Assembly (NCBI GenBank): GCA_946543085.1
Contig: CAMNLM010000012.1
Location: 1 to 36,759 of the forward strand
Length of the DNA: 36,759 bases
Direction: 5' to 3'
Origin: an uncultured Clostridia bacterium
GTDB lineage: Bacteria > Bacillota > Clostridia > Christensenellales > Aristaeellaceae
Shown here: piece by piece, positions 8,140-15,977 of the stretch
Numbering within the stretch: the stretch's first letter is position 1
Layout: each line of letters opens with the position of its first letter
Position numbers and translations under genes: made by a program
The notes under the pieces: generated by a model
Seen by the model: only the letters and a program-made list of their open reading frames with translations
What the model was told of the DNA's origin: nothing
Databases searched by the model: none

Positions 8140-9312
8140 TTGAAGCACCGTTTCTTATCGATCTTATCCCTGCCCCTGATCCTCCTGACGCTGTGCGGGC
8201 CCGCGCCTGCCGCTTGTGCGGAGGCGTCCGGAACGTCCCTCTCCCTCGTCGCCATCAACGTCGGCAAGGCGGACTGCCTGCTGCTCAGGAGCGGCGCAAG
8301 CTGCTACATGGTGGATACCGGCACCGCCGAGAGCTGGGGAGCCGTGTCCGCCGCCCTGCGGCAGTACGGCATCACGCGCCTGGACGGCGTGATTCTCACC
8401 CACACACATAAGGATCACGCAGGCGGCATCATGGCTCTGGCCCAGAGCGGCCTGCAGATCGACGGCTGGTACGCGTCCGCCTATTTCGCCGAGGTGAAGG
8501 AAAAGAAGCACCCCGCCGTGCTGGCCTCGGCCCTGCGCGGCGAAAAGGTGACCTGGCTCAAAGGCGGCGACACCCTGCCCCTGGACGGCGGCTCCCTGCG
8601 CGTGCTCGGCCCGCTGCGCGAGAGCGATACGGAAAACTGCAATTCCCTGGTGCTCCTGGCGGAGACCGCGGACGGCTCCATCCTGCTCACCGGCGACATG
8701 GAATACCCCGAGGAGGAGGACCTGCTCGCCGCCGGCCTGCTCGGCCACACCGACGTGCTCAAGGTCGGCAACCACGCCGAGAGCGACGCGACCTCCCACG
8801 CCTTTGTCCAGGCCGTTTCCCCCAGGGTCGCCGTGATCTCCACCGACTCGGTCGCCGAGCCGGACACGCCCGCCAGGCGCGTGCTGCAGGCGCTGGACGC
8901 GGTGGGCGCGCAGATTGCGAGGACCGAAAGAACCGAGGTCGCCGTCGAGGCGGAGCTGAAGGGCGGCGAAGTCACCGTTTACGCCGTGAGCCGCGACAGC
9001 TGGCCCGCCGCGCAGACCGGCATCTCCCTGGGCAAAAAGGACGTGAAGGCGGACACCATCACCCTCCGCAACGCCGGCAGCGAAACTGTCGACCTCTCGG
9101 GCTGGTTTATCCGCTCCGACCGCGGGCGGGAGATCTTCGTGTTCCCGGAGGGCGCATCCATCGCGCCCGGCGCGGAGCAGACCGTCGCCGCGCAGGACAG
9201 CGCCGTCCTCGGCGATTACCTCTGGCCCGAGGAGAAGGTCTGGCACAAGAGCAAGGACGACCAGGCGCTGCTCTGCGACGCCTGGGGACGGCTGATCTCC
9301 ACGCTGGATTGA
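8140..9312 (+). CDS. Secreted metallo-beta-lactamase-fold hydrolase with lamin-tail domain (ComEC C-terminal-like)
   Basis: The 390-residue product starts with TTG at 8140; AAAGGAGG lies eight bases upstream and no in-frame ATG fits better. A signal peptide (about 1-27) should send it outside the membrane. Residues 33-280 form a ComEC-type metallo-beta-lactamase domain: VAINVGKADCLLL, then the metal-binding THTHKDHAGG (His88, His90, Asp92, His93), LLTGDME and VLKVGNHAES (many relatives have HHGS here). Residues about 295-375 resemble a lamin-tail/LTD domain (ITLRNAGSETVDLSGWFIRS). Such free-standing proteins are often suspected extracellular nucleases or phosphodiesterases, which is inference here. 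It is a single-gene unit between a terminator and the next regulator. Confidence 0.8.
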   Translation: MKHRFLSILSLPLILLTLCGPAPAACAEASGTSLSLVAINVGKADCLLLRSGASCYMVDTGTAESWGAVSAALRQYGITRLDGVILTHTHKDHAGGIMALAQSGLQIDGWYASAYFAEVKEKKHPAVLASALRGEKVTWLKGGDTLPLDGGSLRVLGPLRESDTENCNSLVLLAETADGSILLTGDMEYPEEEDLLAAGLLGHTDVLKVGNHAESDATSHAFVQAVSPRVAVISTDSVAEPDTPARRVLQALDAVGAQIARTERTEVAVEAELKGGEVTVYAVSRDSWPAAQTGISLGKKDVKADTITLRNAGSETVDLSGWFIRSDRGREIFVFPEGASIAPGAEQTVAAQDSAVLGDYLWPEEKVWHKSKDDQALLCDAWGRLISTLD

Positions 9313-9374
9313 TTTCCTCATGCTGGAAAAAAATCTGCGGGCCAGGCAGGATTTCTCCGCCGCGCACAGAACTT

Positions 9375-9393
9375 TTAGGTCAGACCAAACTAA
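9375..9393 (+). promoter_or_regulatory. Putative DtxR/MntR-family operator
   Basis: TTAGGTCAGACCAAACTAA matches the 19-base DtxR/IdeR-type consensus TTAGGTTAGGCTAACCTAA at 15 of 19 positions. It lies about 60 bases upstream of the DtxR-family gene, where a promoter would be, which suggests autoregulation by metal. Confidence 0.6.
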
Positions 9394-9435
9394 CCATCGT
9401 TCCATTGCCCGACCGTCAATGAGGTGAGTTTATCC

Positions 9436-9819
9436 ATGAAACAGACCCGATCTGTCGAGGATTATCTGGAAGCGATACTGATGATCGAGGAGCAAAAGGG
9501 CATTGTCCGCTCCGTGGATGTGGCCGCGCACCTGAATTTCTCCAAGCCGAGCGTCAGCGTGGCCATGCATAACCTGGAGGAGGACGGCAGCGTGAAGCGC
9601 GGCGATGACGGCCGCCTGTTATTGACCGAAAAGGGCCGCGCCATCGCCGAGCAAACCCTCGCCCGCCACCGCTTCCTGACCAGCTTTCTGGAGGAAATCG
9701 GGGTCTCGCCCGAGGTCGCAGAGCGCGACGCCTGCGGCATGGAGCACTCGCTCAGCGCCGAGACCTTCGAGCTGCTGCGCAAATGGCACGACAGCGTCTC
9801 CCCAAAAGCAGAGTCCTGA
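9436..9819 (+). CDS. Short DtxR/MntR-family metal-dependent regulator
   Basis: The 127-residue regulator has a winged helix-turn-helix (about 5-63, with the recognition segment FSKPSVSVAMHNLEEDG) and a metal/dimerisation domain (about 64-120), but no SH3-like domain, like MntR. Probable metal ligands align as Asp9, Glu12, His78, Cys100, Glu103 and His104. The Asp at position 9 is MntR-like, whereas Cys100 aligns with Cys102 of DtxR, so the metal preference (Mn or Fe) is ambiguous. ATG 9436 is chosen because GAGGTGAG lies eight bases upstream; a GTG at 9424 would place the start inside that site. The operator at 9375-9393 suggests self-repression. Confidence 0.85.
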   Translation: MKQTRSVEDYLEAILMIEEQKGIVRSVDVAAHLNFSKPSVSVAMHNLEEDGSVKRGDDGRLLLTEKGRAIAEQTLARHRFLTSFLEEIGVSPEVAERDACGMEHSLSAETFELLRKWHDSVSPKAES

Positions 9820-9825
9820 CGCACA

Positions 9826-9860
9826 CCCCCACACAGCCCCGGCTTGTGGGGGTCTTCTTG
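9826..9860 (+). terminator. Terminator after the DtxR/MntR-like gene
   Basis: CCCCCACA (9826-9833) pairs with TGTGGGGG (9845-9852) and is followed by TCTTCTTGTT. It starts seven bases after the stop codon. Confidence 0.75.
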
Positions 9861-9894
9861 TTCCAAGTGGTGAACCCGGAAGGAGGCCCCTTTG

Positions 9895-11424
9895 ATGTAC
9901 GAAACCCTGCTCCCCGCCGAGATGCAGGCGCTTGAAAAAGCCTGGATGCGGGAGACCGGCGTGCCCTCCATTCTGCTGATGGAGACAGCGGCCCGCGCCG
10001 TGGCGGACGCGCTCGCGCGCCACGCTGCCGCCGGCGCGAAGGTTCTCTTCCTCTGCGGCCCCGGCAGCAACGGCGGCGACGGCTATGCCGCGGCGCGCAT
10101 CTGGGCGGAGCGCGGCGGAGAGGCCGTCGTCTGGGAACTGACCGACAGCGCGAAGAACGACGCTGCGGCCGAGCGCTTTCTCGCCGGTCAGGCCGGTATT
10201 CCCCTTCTGAAAGCCGCCTCCCCTGTCACCGCCCTGCCGGAGGGCTGCGCGGCCGTGGTCGACGCCCTGTTCGGAACCGGGCTGAGCAGGCCGCCGCAGG
10301 ACACCGCCGCGGAGATCATCCGCGCCGTGAACGCGAGCGGTCTGCCCGTCGTCGCCGTGGACATTCCCTCCGGGCTGGACGGCGCTGACGGCAGAAGGCT
10401 CGGCGAGGCCATCCGCGCGGCGGAGACCGTCACCTTCCACCGCCCCAAGCCCGGGCTTTATCTTCGGGACGGCTGCGTCTGCGCCGGGAAGGTCACCGTC
10501 GCGCCGATCCTGATCCCGTCCGGCTGGGGAGACATCGCCGGCCTGCGCGTGCTCCAGCCGGATGATCTCAGCGCGCTCATTCCTGCGCGCCCCGCCGACG
10601 CGCATAAGGGCACCTTCGGGCGCGCCGTGATCTTCGCGGGAAGCACGGGAATGGCCGGCGCCGCCGCCCTCTGCGCCATGGCCTGCGTGCGCTCCGGCGC
10701 GGGGCTGACCACCGTCCTCTGCCGCGAGCAGGTGCTGCCCGTTGTGCAGACCCTCTGCCCCGGCGCGACCTGCAGGCTCCTGCCGGAGCGCGGGGGGAAG
10801 CTCCTGCCCGAGGCCGCGGAAATTGCCCGTGAAACGCTACGCTCGGCCGACCGCGCCGCGATCGGCCCGGGTCTCGGCCAGGCGAACGATCTCCTGCCGC
10901 TGCTGCGCGTCTTCCGGGAGGCGGCCTGTCCGGTCATCTGGGACGCGGACGCGCTCAATCTTCTGGCCGTTCGCGGCAGGGCGGAAGGCCTTCTGCCGCT
11001 GAAGGCTGCGGACATTGTCACGCCCCATCCCGGAGAGGCCGCGCGTCTGCTGGGCTGGGAGACCGCCCGGGTCACAGAGCAGCCGCTGGCGGCCCTCGAA
11101 GCTTTGCACAGCACTTGCGGCTGCCGGGTCATTCTCAAGGGCGCGCGCACCCTGATGACAGACGGAGCCCATCAGGCCGTCAACGCCGTGGGCACGCCCG
11201 CCCTCGCCAAGGGCGGCAGCGGCGATCTGCTGACCGGCGTGCTCGCCGGCCTGCTCGGGCGCACAAAAGGCGCTCTCCCCTCCCTCGAGGAGCTGCAGGC
11301 CGCCGTGCTGGTTCACGCGCTGGCGGGCATCCGCGCCGCCGCGCTGCGCGGCGAGGACTGCGTCTGCCCGGAGGATGTCGCCGCGTGCATTCGCCTGCGC
11401 GGGCAGGAAGACCTCATGCTCTGA
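9895..11424 (+). CDS. nnr: Bifunctional NAD(P)HX epimerase / ADP-dependent NAD(P)HX dehydratase
   Basis: This 509-residue metabolite-repair enzyme restores hydrated NADH and NADPH. The N-terminal YjeF/NnrE epimerase domain (about 1-215) shows LCGPGSNGGDGYAAAR, DALFGTGLSRP and DIPSGLDG. The C-terminal NnrD dehydratase domain (about 225-505) has HKGTFGRAVIFAGS, the IGPGLGQ motif, IWDADALNLL, VTPHPGEAARLL and the nucleotide loop NAVGTPALAKGGSGDLLTG. Length matches the fused bacterial form. ATG 9895 is chosen over the adjacent TTG at 9892 because AGGAGG (9881-9886) lies eight bases upstream. It is a single gene between terminators. Confidence 0.95.
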   Translation: MYETLLPAEMQALEKAWMRETGVPSILLMETAARAVADALARHAAAGAKVLFLCGPGSNGGDGYAAARIWAERGGEAVVWELTDSAKNDAAAERFLAGQAGIPLLKAASPVTALPEGCAAVVDALFGTGLSRPPQDTAAEIIRAVNASGLPVVAVDIPSGLDGADGRRLGEAIRAAETVTFHRPKPGLYLRDGCVCAGKVTVAPILIPSGWGDIAGLRVLQPDDLSALIPARPADAHKGTFGRAVIFAGSTGMAGAAALCAMACVRSGAGLTTVLCREQVLPVVQTLCPGATCRLLPERGGKLLPEAAEIARETLRSADRAAIGPGLGQANDLLPLLRVFREAACPVIWDADALNLLAVRGRAEGLLPLKAADIVTPHPGEAARLLGWETARVTEQPLAALEALHSTCGCRVILKGARTLMTDGAHQAVNAVGTPALAKGGSGDLLTGVLAGLLGRTKGALPSLEELQAAVLVHALAGIRAAALRGEDCVCPEDVAACIRLRGQEDLML

Positions 11425-11462
11425 GTCCGGCAGGACCAAAGCCCGTCCGCATCCTGCCGGAC
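11425..11462 (+). terminator. Strong hairpin after nnr, probable terminator
   Basis: GTCCGGCAGGA (11425-11435) and TCCTGCCGGAC (11452-11462) form a perfect 11-base stem directly after the stop codon. No U-tract follows at once; T-rich sequence comes about 15 bases later. Classic intrinsic termination is therefore uncertain. Confidence 0.5.
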
Positions 11463-11559
11463 GTGGGACGCCGACGCTTCGATCTTTCTCTTTGCTTTTT
11501 CCCGGCTTTTCCGCACCGCGCGCGGCGGAAGAGCGATCGTCCGTTTTTCCTGTGATATA

Positions 11560-11612
11560 CAAAAACCCGGATCAGCCCCGCACGGTTCTGTCTCAGCTGA
11601 TCCAGGTTCTTT
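11560..11612 (-). terminator. Bidirectional terminator between nnr and the YciI-like gene
   Basis: GGATCAGC (11569-11576) pairs with GCTGATCC (11596-11603). The flanks are AAAAACCC on the left and AGGTTCTTTT on the right, so it can stop transcripts arriving from either side. On the minus strand it lies 12 bases after the YciI-like stop codon. Confidence 0.75.
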
Positions 11613-11623
11613 TCGGTTGGACA

Positions 11624-11920
11624 TCAGGCCTGGTACTTTTCTCCGTTCACCAGCACGACGTTGAGCGGCTCGCAGGTGATCTGATCCCACACGCCCTCGA
11701 GCACGTAGGGCTCATTGGCGAGGTACTCCTTCACATCCGCCTCGCTGTCAAAATCGACAACCAGGGCGGAGCCCTTCAGCTTGCCTTCGTCATCCGTCAG
11801 GCCGCCCGCGACGACGATGTGCCTGCCCAGCTTCGCCATACCTTCCAGGTGGCGCGGGCGGACAGCCATCCGCTTCTCCAGCATGTTCGGGCCGTCATAG
11901 GCTTTGATGATGAATTGCAT
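11624..11920 (-). CDS. YciI-like protein
   Basis: This 98-residue cytoplasmic protein has the YciI/ferredoxin-like alpha-beta fold: MQFIIKAYDGPN, then RPRHLEGMAKLG with the conserved His, an IVVAGGLTDDEGKLKGSALV strand pair, and DPF-like sequence replaced by NEPYVLEGVWDQITCEPLNVVL near the end. The biochemical role of most YciI-like proteins is unknown; some relatives are hydrolases or dechlorinases. An AAGGAGGAG ribosome binding site precedes the ATG. It is a lone minus-strand gene that converges with nnr. No clear promoter was recognised upstream. Confidence 0.85.
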   Translation of the reverse strand: MQFIIKAYDGPNMLEKRMAVRPRHLEGMAKLGRHIVVAGGLTDDEGKLKGSALVVDFDSEADVKEYLANEPYVLEGVWDQITCEPLNVVLVNGEKYQA

Positions 11921-12349
11921 TTTCCTTCTCCTCCTTGCAGTGTGTGAAAAATGGCTGAAGCGTTGTCCGGCCGGAGCGTTTCCTTCTCCTGTTCTGATCC
12001 GGCTTGTCGCGGCCGGAAACGCATGACGCGCCGCTTCCCTTCGCGGTCAGTCCGCTGCCCGTGATGATCCTCAGCAGCGTTTTTTCCCGTCCGCGTCACG
12101 CCGTCAAGGCGCGCGCCGTCCTACCAGATTGATCCGCTGCCCAGACAGATACCTTCGCCATCGACAAACAAATTCCTGCAATCCTCCGCCTTCATCGCGG
12201 CTGCGTCGGAGGGATTTCCTCGCCTTTCCTGCGCGCAGGCAACGAAAGTGGGCGTCACCGGCCGTCGCGCCATGGTGCTTCTTTATTCTATCAGCAGCGA
12301 AAACGACCGCATATTGTGCCCTTTTTGTCAGCCCTTTTCTGAAACTCAT

Positions 12350-12383
12350 TTATAAAAAAGTCACCGGAACCTATTCCGGTTCC
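12350..12383 (-). terminator. Possible minus-strand terminator in the non-coding stretch
   Basis: Read on the minus strand, GGAACC-GGAATA-GGTTCC forms a hairpin followed after GGTGAC by six T. An alternative CCGGAA/TTCCGG pairing overlaps it. No gene is seen upstream on that strand, so it may end a small RNA or a lost gene. Confidence 0.4.
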
Positions 12384-12652
12384 AGTTCTCTATTTGCAAT
12401 CCCGATCTGAATGTTCTTGGGAAGGGCGGCCGTGTCTTTTCAGCGTGGTGTCCGGTTTTCCCTCTTTGAGCGTCCTCGCGCGGCGGGAAATATCGCCCTG
12501 TTTGATAACGATTGCGCATCTGCTTTTCTATCGGAATGCAGCAGATCATGGACAGATTGTTTCCGTCCGTCCCTCTTCATAAACACGTTTGAAACAAACT
12601 ATTAAATTAAATAAAACATTTGCCCCAGATCCATCGTTCAGCGCCTGAATTG

Positions 12653-12661
12653 TGCTATACT
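12653..12661 (+). promoter_or_regulatory. Extended -10 promoter for the secreted-protein pair
   Basis: TGCTATACT is an extended -10 (TG-N-TATACT, -10 at 12656-12661) about 76 bases before the first secreted-protein gene. No good -35 lies 16-18 bases upstream. The same TGC-TATA form occurs at 5796. Confidence 0.5.
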
Positions 12662-12736
12662 CTTCCCGCATGGAGAAGCCGCGCCCTGTGCGCCCTCCCA
12701 TGCCCTGTTCAGAAAATGCAGAAAGAAGGTAGAATG

Positions 12737-13537
12737 ATGAAGCACGGATGGAAAGCGCTGGCGGCCCTTCTGGCCCTGGTTTTGCTTCTTGGCTGCTCCG
12801 CCCTGGCGGAGGAGGAACCCGATTATGCCGAGCTGGTGCCGGAGAGCCTGGTGTTCCAGAGTGACTGGGTCGCCGGGAACTTCAAGCTGGACGCCGTCGC
12901 CGAGGACGGCGGTTTCCGGGTGATGATCGTCCGCAGCGACAGCCTGACCGAGCGCACCGTTTGGGAATACTCCCCGCTCTACAGCAGCGAGACCGCCTCG
13001 CTCGCGGACGGCGGCTTCGGCAGCAAGCTCCACGAAACGCTGGACCTTTACGGTGAAGTGACCGATACCACCGTCGAGTACGAGGACGGCGCCGCCGTGT
13101 TCTCCCTGGACGAGAACGGCCATCTGGTCTGGAAGGACGAGAAGGAAGACGCCGGCAAGGGCCTGGAGTTCGTCAAGATCGGCCGTTTCAGCGGCACCTA
13201 CGTGTGCGACCGCGCCCAGATCGAGATCGTCTGGGATAGCGAGACCCAGTACTCCGTGCTGATCCACTGGGCGGAGAGCGCCACCGTCTCCCATGACTGG
13301 ATGATGAACGCCGTCTACAACGCCGAGCTGGACGCCCTGGAGGCCATGGGCATGGAGTCCCGCACCGAGTATGACGCCAACGGCGAGATCATCTCCGTCG
13401 AGGATGTCAACGAGGAAGGCTGCACGGCCTTGTTCAGGTTCGACGAGAACGGCATGCTGCGCTGGACCGGCACGGAAGGCGTCGACAGCGAAGGCATGGC
13501 CTTTGAGTTTGATATGCTTGGCTCAGCCAACGGCTGA
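12737..13537 (+). CDS. Secreted acidic protein of unknown function, two tandem repeats
   Basis: I do not recognise this 266-residue protein. It begins with a signal peptide (about 1-24) that contains LLLGC, so it may be a lipoprotein anchored at Cys20; cleavage after ALA as an ordinary Sec substrate is also possible. The mature part is acidic and seems to be two copies of one domain of about 110 residues. The first copy ends VFSLDENGHLVWKDEKED and the second ends LFRFDENGMLRWTGTEG. The first halves also align (FRVMIVRSDSLTERTVWEY with YSVLIHWAESATVSHDW). ATG 12737 is preferred to 12734 for better spacing from AGAAGG. It is followed 20 bases later by another secreted protein, probably on the same transcript. 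Confidence 0.8.
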   Translation: MKHGWKALAALLALVLLLGCSALAEEEPDYAELVPESLVFQSDWVAGNFKLDAVAEDGGFRVMIVRSDSLTERTVWEYSPLYSSETASLADGGFGSKLHETLDLYGEVTDTTVEYEDGAAVFSLDENGHLVWKDEKEDAGKGLEFVKIGRFSGTYVCDRAQIEIVWDSETQYSVLIHWAESATVSHDWMMNAVYNAELDALEAMGMESRTEYDANGEIISVEDVNEEGCTALFRFDENGMLRWTGTEGVDSEGMAFEFDMLGSANG

Positions 13538-13557
13538 TCCTGGCCATGGAGGAATGC

Positions 13558-14322
13558 ATGATGATGAAGAAACTGATTTCCCTGCTGCTGACTGCCGCCC
13601 TGCTGCTCGGCTGCGCGGCCGCCTTCGCCGAGGAGCAGGCGGACGCGGCCATCCGCTGTGAGATTGTGGACGGCAGCTACGTCATCCGCATGCCCGTCGC
13701 CGAGGGCGACACGGGCTGGAAGGCCGACGATATGGCCCAGGACGACACGGTCGTGAAGCTCGGCAGCGCCGAGATCGTCGACGGCGTCTACGTGGTGCGC
13801 TACGATCCCACCGGCGACGGTGAGGTGACGGTCAGCCTGCGCCACTTCAACGGCATTGCCTGCGACAACATGCACACCTGGGATCTGCGCGTGGCCAACG
13901 GCGCCGTGCAGGAAAACTTCGCCGGCAGCCACACAATGTCTCCCGCCGAGGAGGAGCAGGATTCCCTGCTCTCCGGCGAATGGCTGGAGAAGGACACCCA
14001 GTTCACCCAGATGACCGTCGAAAAGAACCCCGAGCGCGGCTGGGACGTGGAGGTTGCCTCCCCGATGACCCACGGCGCGTACATCTTCAGGGCCACCGTT
14101 TATTTCGACTGCGAGCTGGACGCTTTTATCTATGACGGCGGCGCGTTCTGGGAAGTGCCCATCACGGATTCCGACGAGGAAGTGGAACTGGGCGATCCCG
14201 CTGTCAGCGGCACCAGCGGAAGCTTCACGATCCAGGCCGGCGAGAACGAGGAGGTCTTCCTGCTCTGGTACGACACCAGCCTGCCCGAGGAGGAAACGGT
14301 CTTCGCCCGCGCGGCGGAGTGA
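13558..14322 (+). CDS. Secreted protein of unknown function, related to its upstream neighbour
   Basis: This 254-residue product has a signal peptide (MMMKKLISLLLTAALLLGC then AAAFAEE), either a lipoprotein signal at the Cys or cleaved after AFA. The N-terminal half is beta-rich, with GDTGWKADD and VYVVRYDPTGDGEVTVSLRH; it remotely recalls chagasin-type inhibitor domains, but this is only an impression. The C-terminal half contains MTVEKNPERGWDVEVAS and ATVYFDCELDAF, which match the second repeat of the upstream protein (QIEIVWDSETQYSVLIHW, NAVYNAELDAL). GGAGG lies at 13548-13552; ATG at 13558 or 13561 could be used. A strong terminator follows. The function is unknown. Confidence 0.78.
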   Translation: MMMKKLISLLLTAALLLGCAAAFAEEQADAAIRCEIVDGSYVIRMPVAEGDTGWKADDMAQDDTVVKLGSAEIVDGVYVVRYDPTGDGEVTVSLRHFNGIACDNMHTWDLRVANGAVQENFAGSHTMSPAEEEQDSLLSGEWLEKDTQFTQMTVEKNPERGWDVEVASPMTHGAYIFRATVYFDCELDAFIYDGGAFWEVPITDSDEEVELGDPAVSGTSGSFTIQAGENEEVFLLWYDTSLPEEETVFARAAE

Positions 14323-14352
14323 GCCCCGGCACATGGCGACTTTATGAACAGC

Positions 14353-14388
14353 AAGAGCCCGGCGTTTCTGATGCGCCGGGCTCTTTTG
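14353..14388 (+). terminator. Strong terminator between convergent genes
   Basis: AAGAGCCCGGCG (14353-14364) pairs perfectly with CGCCGGGCTCTT (14374-14385), followed by TT on the plus strand. It ends the secreted-protein operon and lies 18 bases from the end of the minus-strand preA-like gene, so it may serve both. Confidence 0.85.
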
Positions 14389-14405
14389 CGTGCGGAAAAG
14401 ACGGG

Positions 14406-15911
14406 TTACTTGGCCCTCGCGATCCGCTTCGCGCCGGGCTGGATGGCCCGCTGCGGGCAGACGAGGAGACAGAGGTGGCAGCCGACGCACAGCGCGCCGT
14501 TCAGCATGGGCCGGCGGTTCTTGCCCATGCGGATCGCCTGATGGCCGCCGTCGCTGCAGGAGATCACGCAGCGGCCGCAGCCGATGCAGCGCTCGCGGTT
14601 GAACTTCGGGAAGACGATTGTGTCCCGCTCCAGCACGTCCGTGGTGCTGTGCAGCGATTCAAGGCCGAGGCCCATGGCTTCCTTCACGCTGTCGAAGCCT
14701 TTCTCCGCCAGGTACAGGTTCAGCCCGGCCTTCAGCTCGTCGATGATCCGGTAGCCGTACTGCATCACGGCGGTCGTCACCTGGATCGAACCCGCGCCGA
14801 GGAGGATGAATTCCAGCGCGTCCAGCCAGGTTTCCACGCCGCCCATGCCCGAGAGATGCATGCCGCTGAGCTGCGGGTTCTGGCCCATCTCCGCGATGAA
14901 GCGCAGGGCGATGGGCTTGACGGCGTTGCCGCTGTAGCCGCCGACGGCGCTCTTCCCGTGCACGGCGGGCGCGGAGACATAGGTGTGCGGGTTGATGCCC
15001 ACGATGGATTTGATGGTGTTGATCGCCGCGATGCCGTCCGCGCCGCCCCGCTTCGCCGCCTCGGCGGCCGGGCTCATGCTCGCCACGTTGGGCGTCAGCT
15101 TGGCAATCACCGGAATGCTGCAGGACTGCTTGGCGGCGGCTGTGAAGCGCTCCACCAGCTCGGGCACCTGCCCGATGTCGGAGCCGAGGCCGTCCTCCGC
15201 CATGTTCGGGCAGGAGAAGTTCAGCTCCACCGCGTCCGCGCCGTTCACCTCGCACAGATGCGCCAGCTCGCCCCACTCCGCCTCGTTCTGACCCATGATG
15301 GAGGCCAGGATGAACTTGGTGGGGTACTTGGCCTTGAGGCGGCGGAAGACCTCCATGTTCTCCGCCACGCTGTGGTCGGAGAGCTGCTCGATGTTCTTGA
15401 AGCCCATGATGCTCCCGTTGTCGCCTGTGGTGGCGGAGAAGCGCGGGGAGGCTTCGTGGATATCCATCGTGCAGATGGTCTTGAAGCACGCGCCGGCCCA
15501 GCCCGCCTCAAACGCGCGCGCGCACATGTCGTAGGTGCTCGCCACCACGGAGGAGGAGAGCAGGAAGGGATTCTCCAGCGGAATGCCGCACAGGTCGCAG
15601 GCGAGGCGGTGCTCGTCCTCCGGGATCGGCGTCTCGCACTCCGGCTTCACCTGGTAGTACAGGCGGTTGACCGCGTCGCGGATGGGCACCTCTGTGGGCC
15701 GCACGCAGGCGCGCTCGCAGGGCGCACCGCAGGTCAGGCAGGGGTTGGTCTCGGGCAGGGACTGCGCGGCGTCCTGCTCGTCGCGGAACCAGATTTGCCG
15801 CAGCAGCCTGGCAGGATCCAGCTTGCTGCAGGCGGCGGAACACGGCGCGTCCGCGCACAGAGCGCAGCGGATCATATCGGCGCGTGACACCTTCGGCTCG
15901 GTAGTGATCAT
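14406..15911 (-). CDS. preA: PreA-like dihydropyrimidine dehydrogenase with extra N-terminal Fe-S domain
   Basis: The 501-residue enzyme resembles the catalytic subunit PreA of bacterial dihydropyrimidine dehydrogenase, which reduces uracil and thymine (or runs in reverse). Residues about 1-90 have CALCADAPCSAAC and CLTCGAPCERAC, the Fe-S domain normally at the start of the partner PreT/GltD-type subunit. Residues about 105-415 are the FMN barrel of the dihydroorotate-dehydrogenase family, with VELNFSCPN carrying the catalytic Cys. Two ferredoxin motifs close the protein (CIGCGRCVISC and CVGCHLCLLVCP). No FAD/NADPH subunit lies next to it. An AAGGAGGG site precedes the ATG. It sits 66 bases after the ABC ATPase gene and probably belongs to the transporter operon. 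The substrate is inferred, not shown. Confidence 0.85.
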   Translation of the reverse strand: MITTEPKVSRADMIRCALCADAPCSAACSKLDPARLLRQIWFRDEQDAAQSLPETNPCLTCGAPCERACVRPTEVPIRDAVNRLYYQVKPECETPIPEDEHRLACDLCGIPLENPFLLSSSVVASTYDMCARAFEAGWAGACFKTICTMDIHEASPRFSATTGDNGSIMGFKNIEQLSDHSVAENMEVFRRLKAKYPTKFILASIMGQNEAEWGELAHLCEVNGADAVELNFSCPNMAEDGLGSDIGQVPELVERFTAAAKQSCSIPVIAKLTPNVASMSPAAEAAKRGGADGIAAINTIKSIVGINPHTYVSAPAVHGKSAVGGYSGNAVKPIALRFIAEMGQNPQLSGMHLSGMGGVETWLDALEFILLGAGSIQVTTAVMQYGYRIIDELKAGLNLYLAEKGFDSVKEAMGLGLESLHSTTDVLERDTIVFPKFNRERCIGCGRCVISCSDGGHQAIRMGKNRRPMLNGALCVGCHLCLLVCPQRAIQPGAKRIARAK

Positions 15912-15977
15912 GGGGCACCCTCCTTCTCTTTGTCTCCGTGTATGGGATGTGCGGGCCCTTTGCCCGGGCGGTGCTTT

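Larger units (their letters stand above)
11921..12736. other. About 0.8 kb without a supported gene
   Basis: Short open frames occur on both strands here, but none has a ribosome binding site with family-like sequence, and their composition looks non-coding. The stretch is more AT-rich toward its right end. It holds an 8-base inverted repeat GCGTTTCC/GGAAACGC near 11977-12021, a hairpin near 12362-12381 that would read as a terminator on the minus strand, and an extended -10 promoter at 12653-12661. It may be decayed sequence or carry a small RNA; I see no proof of either. Confidence 0.5.

Noticed and set aside
12104-12410. Small open frames of 81 and 93 codons on either strand in the non-coding stretch.
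   Set aside because: No ribosome binding sites, no family features, arginine-rich shadow-like composition, and the two frames overlap antisense.
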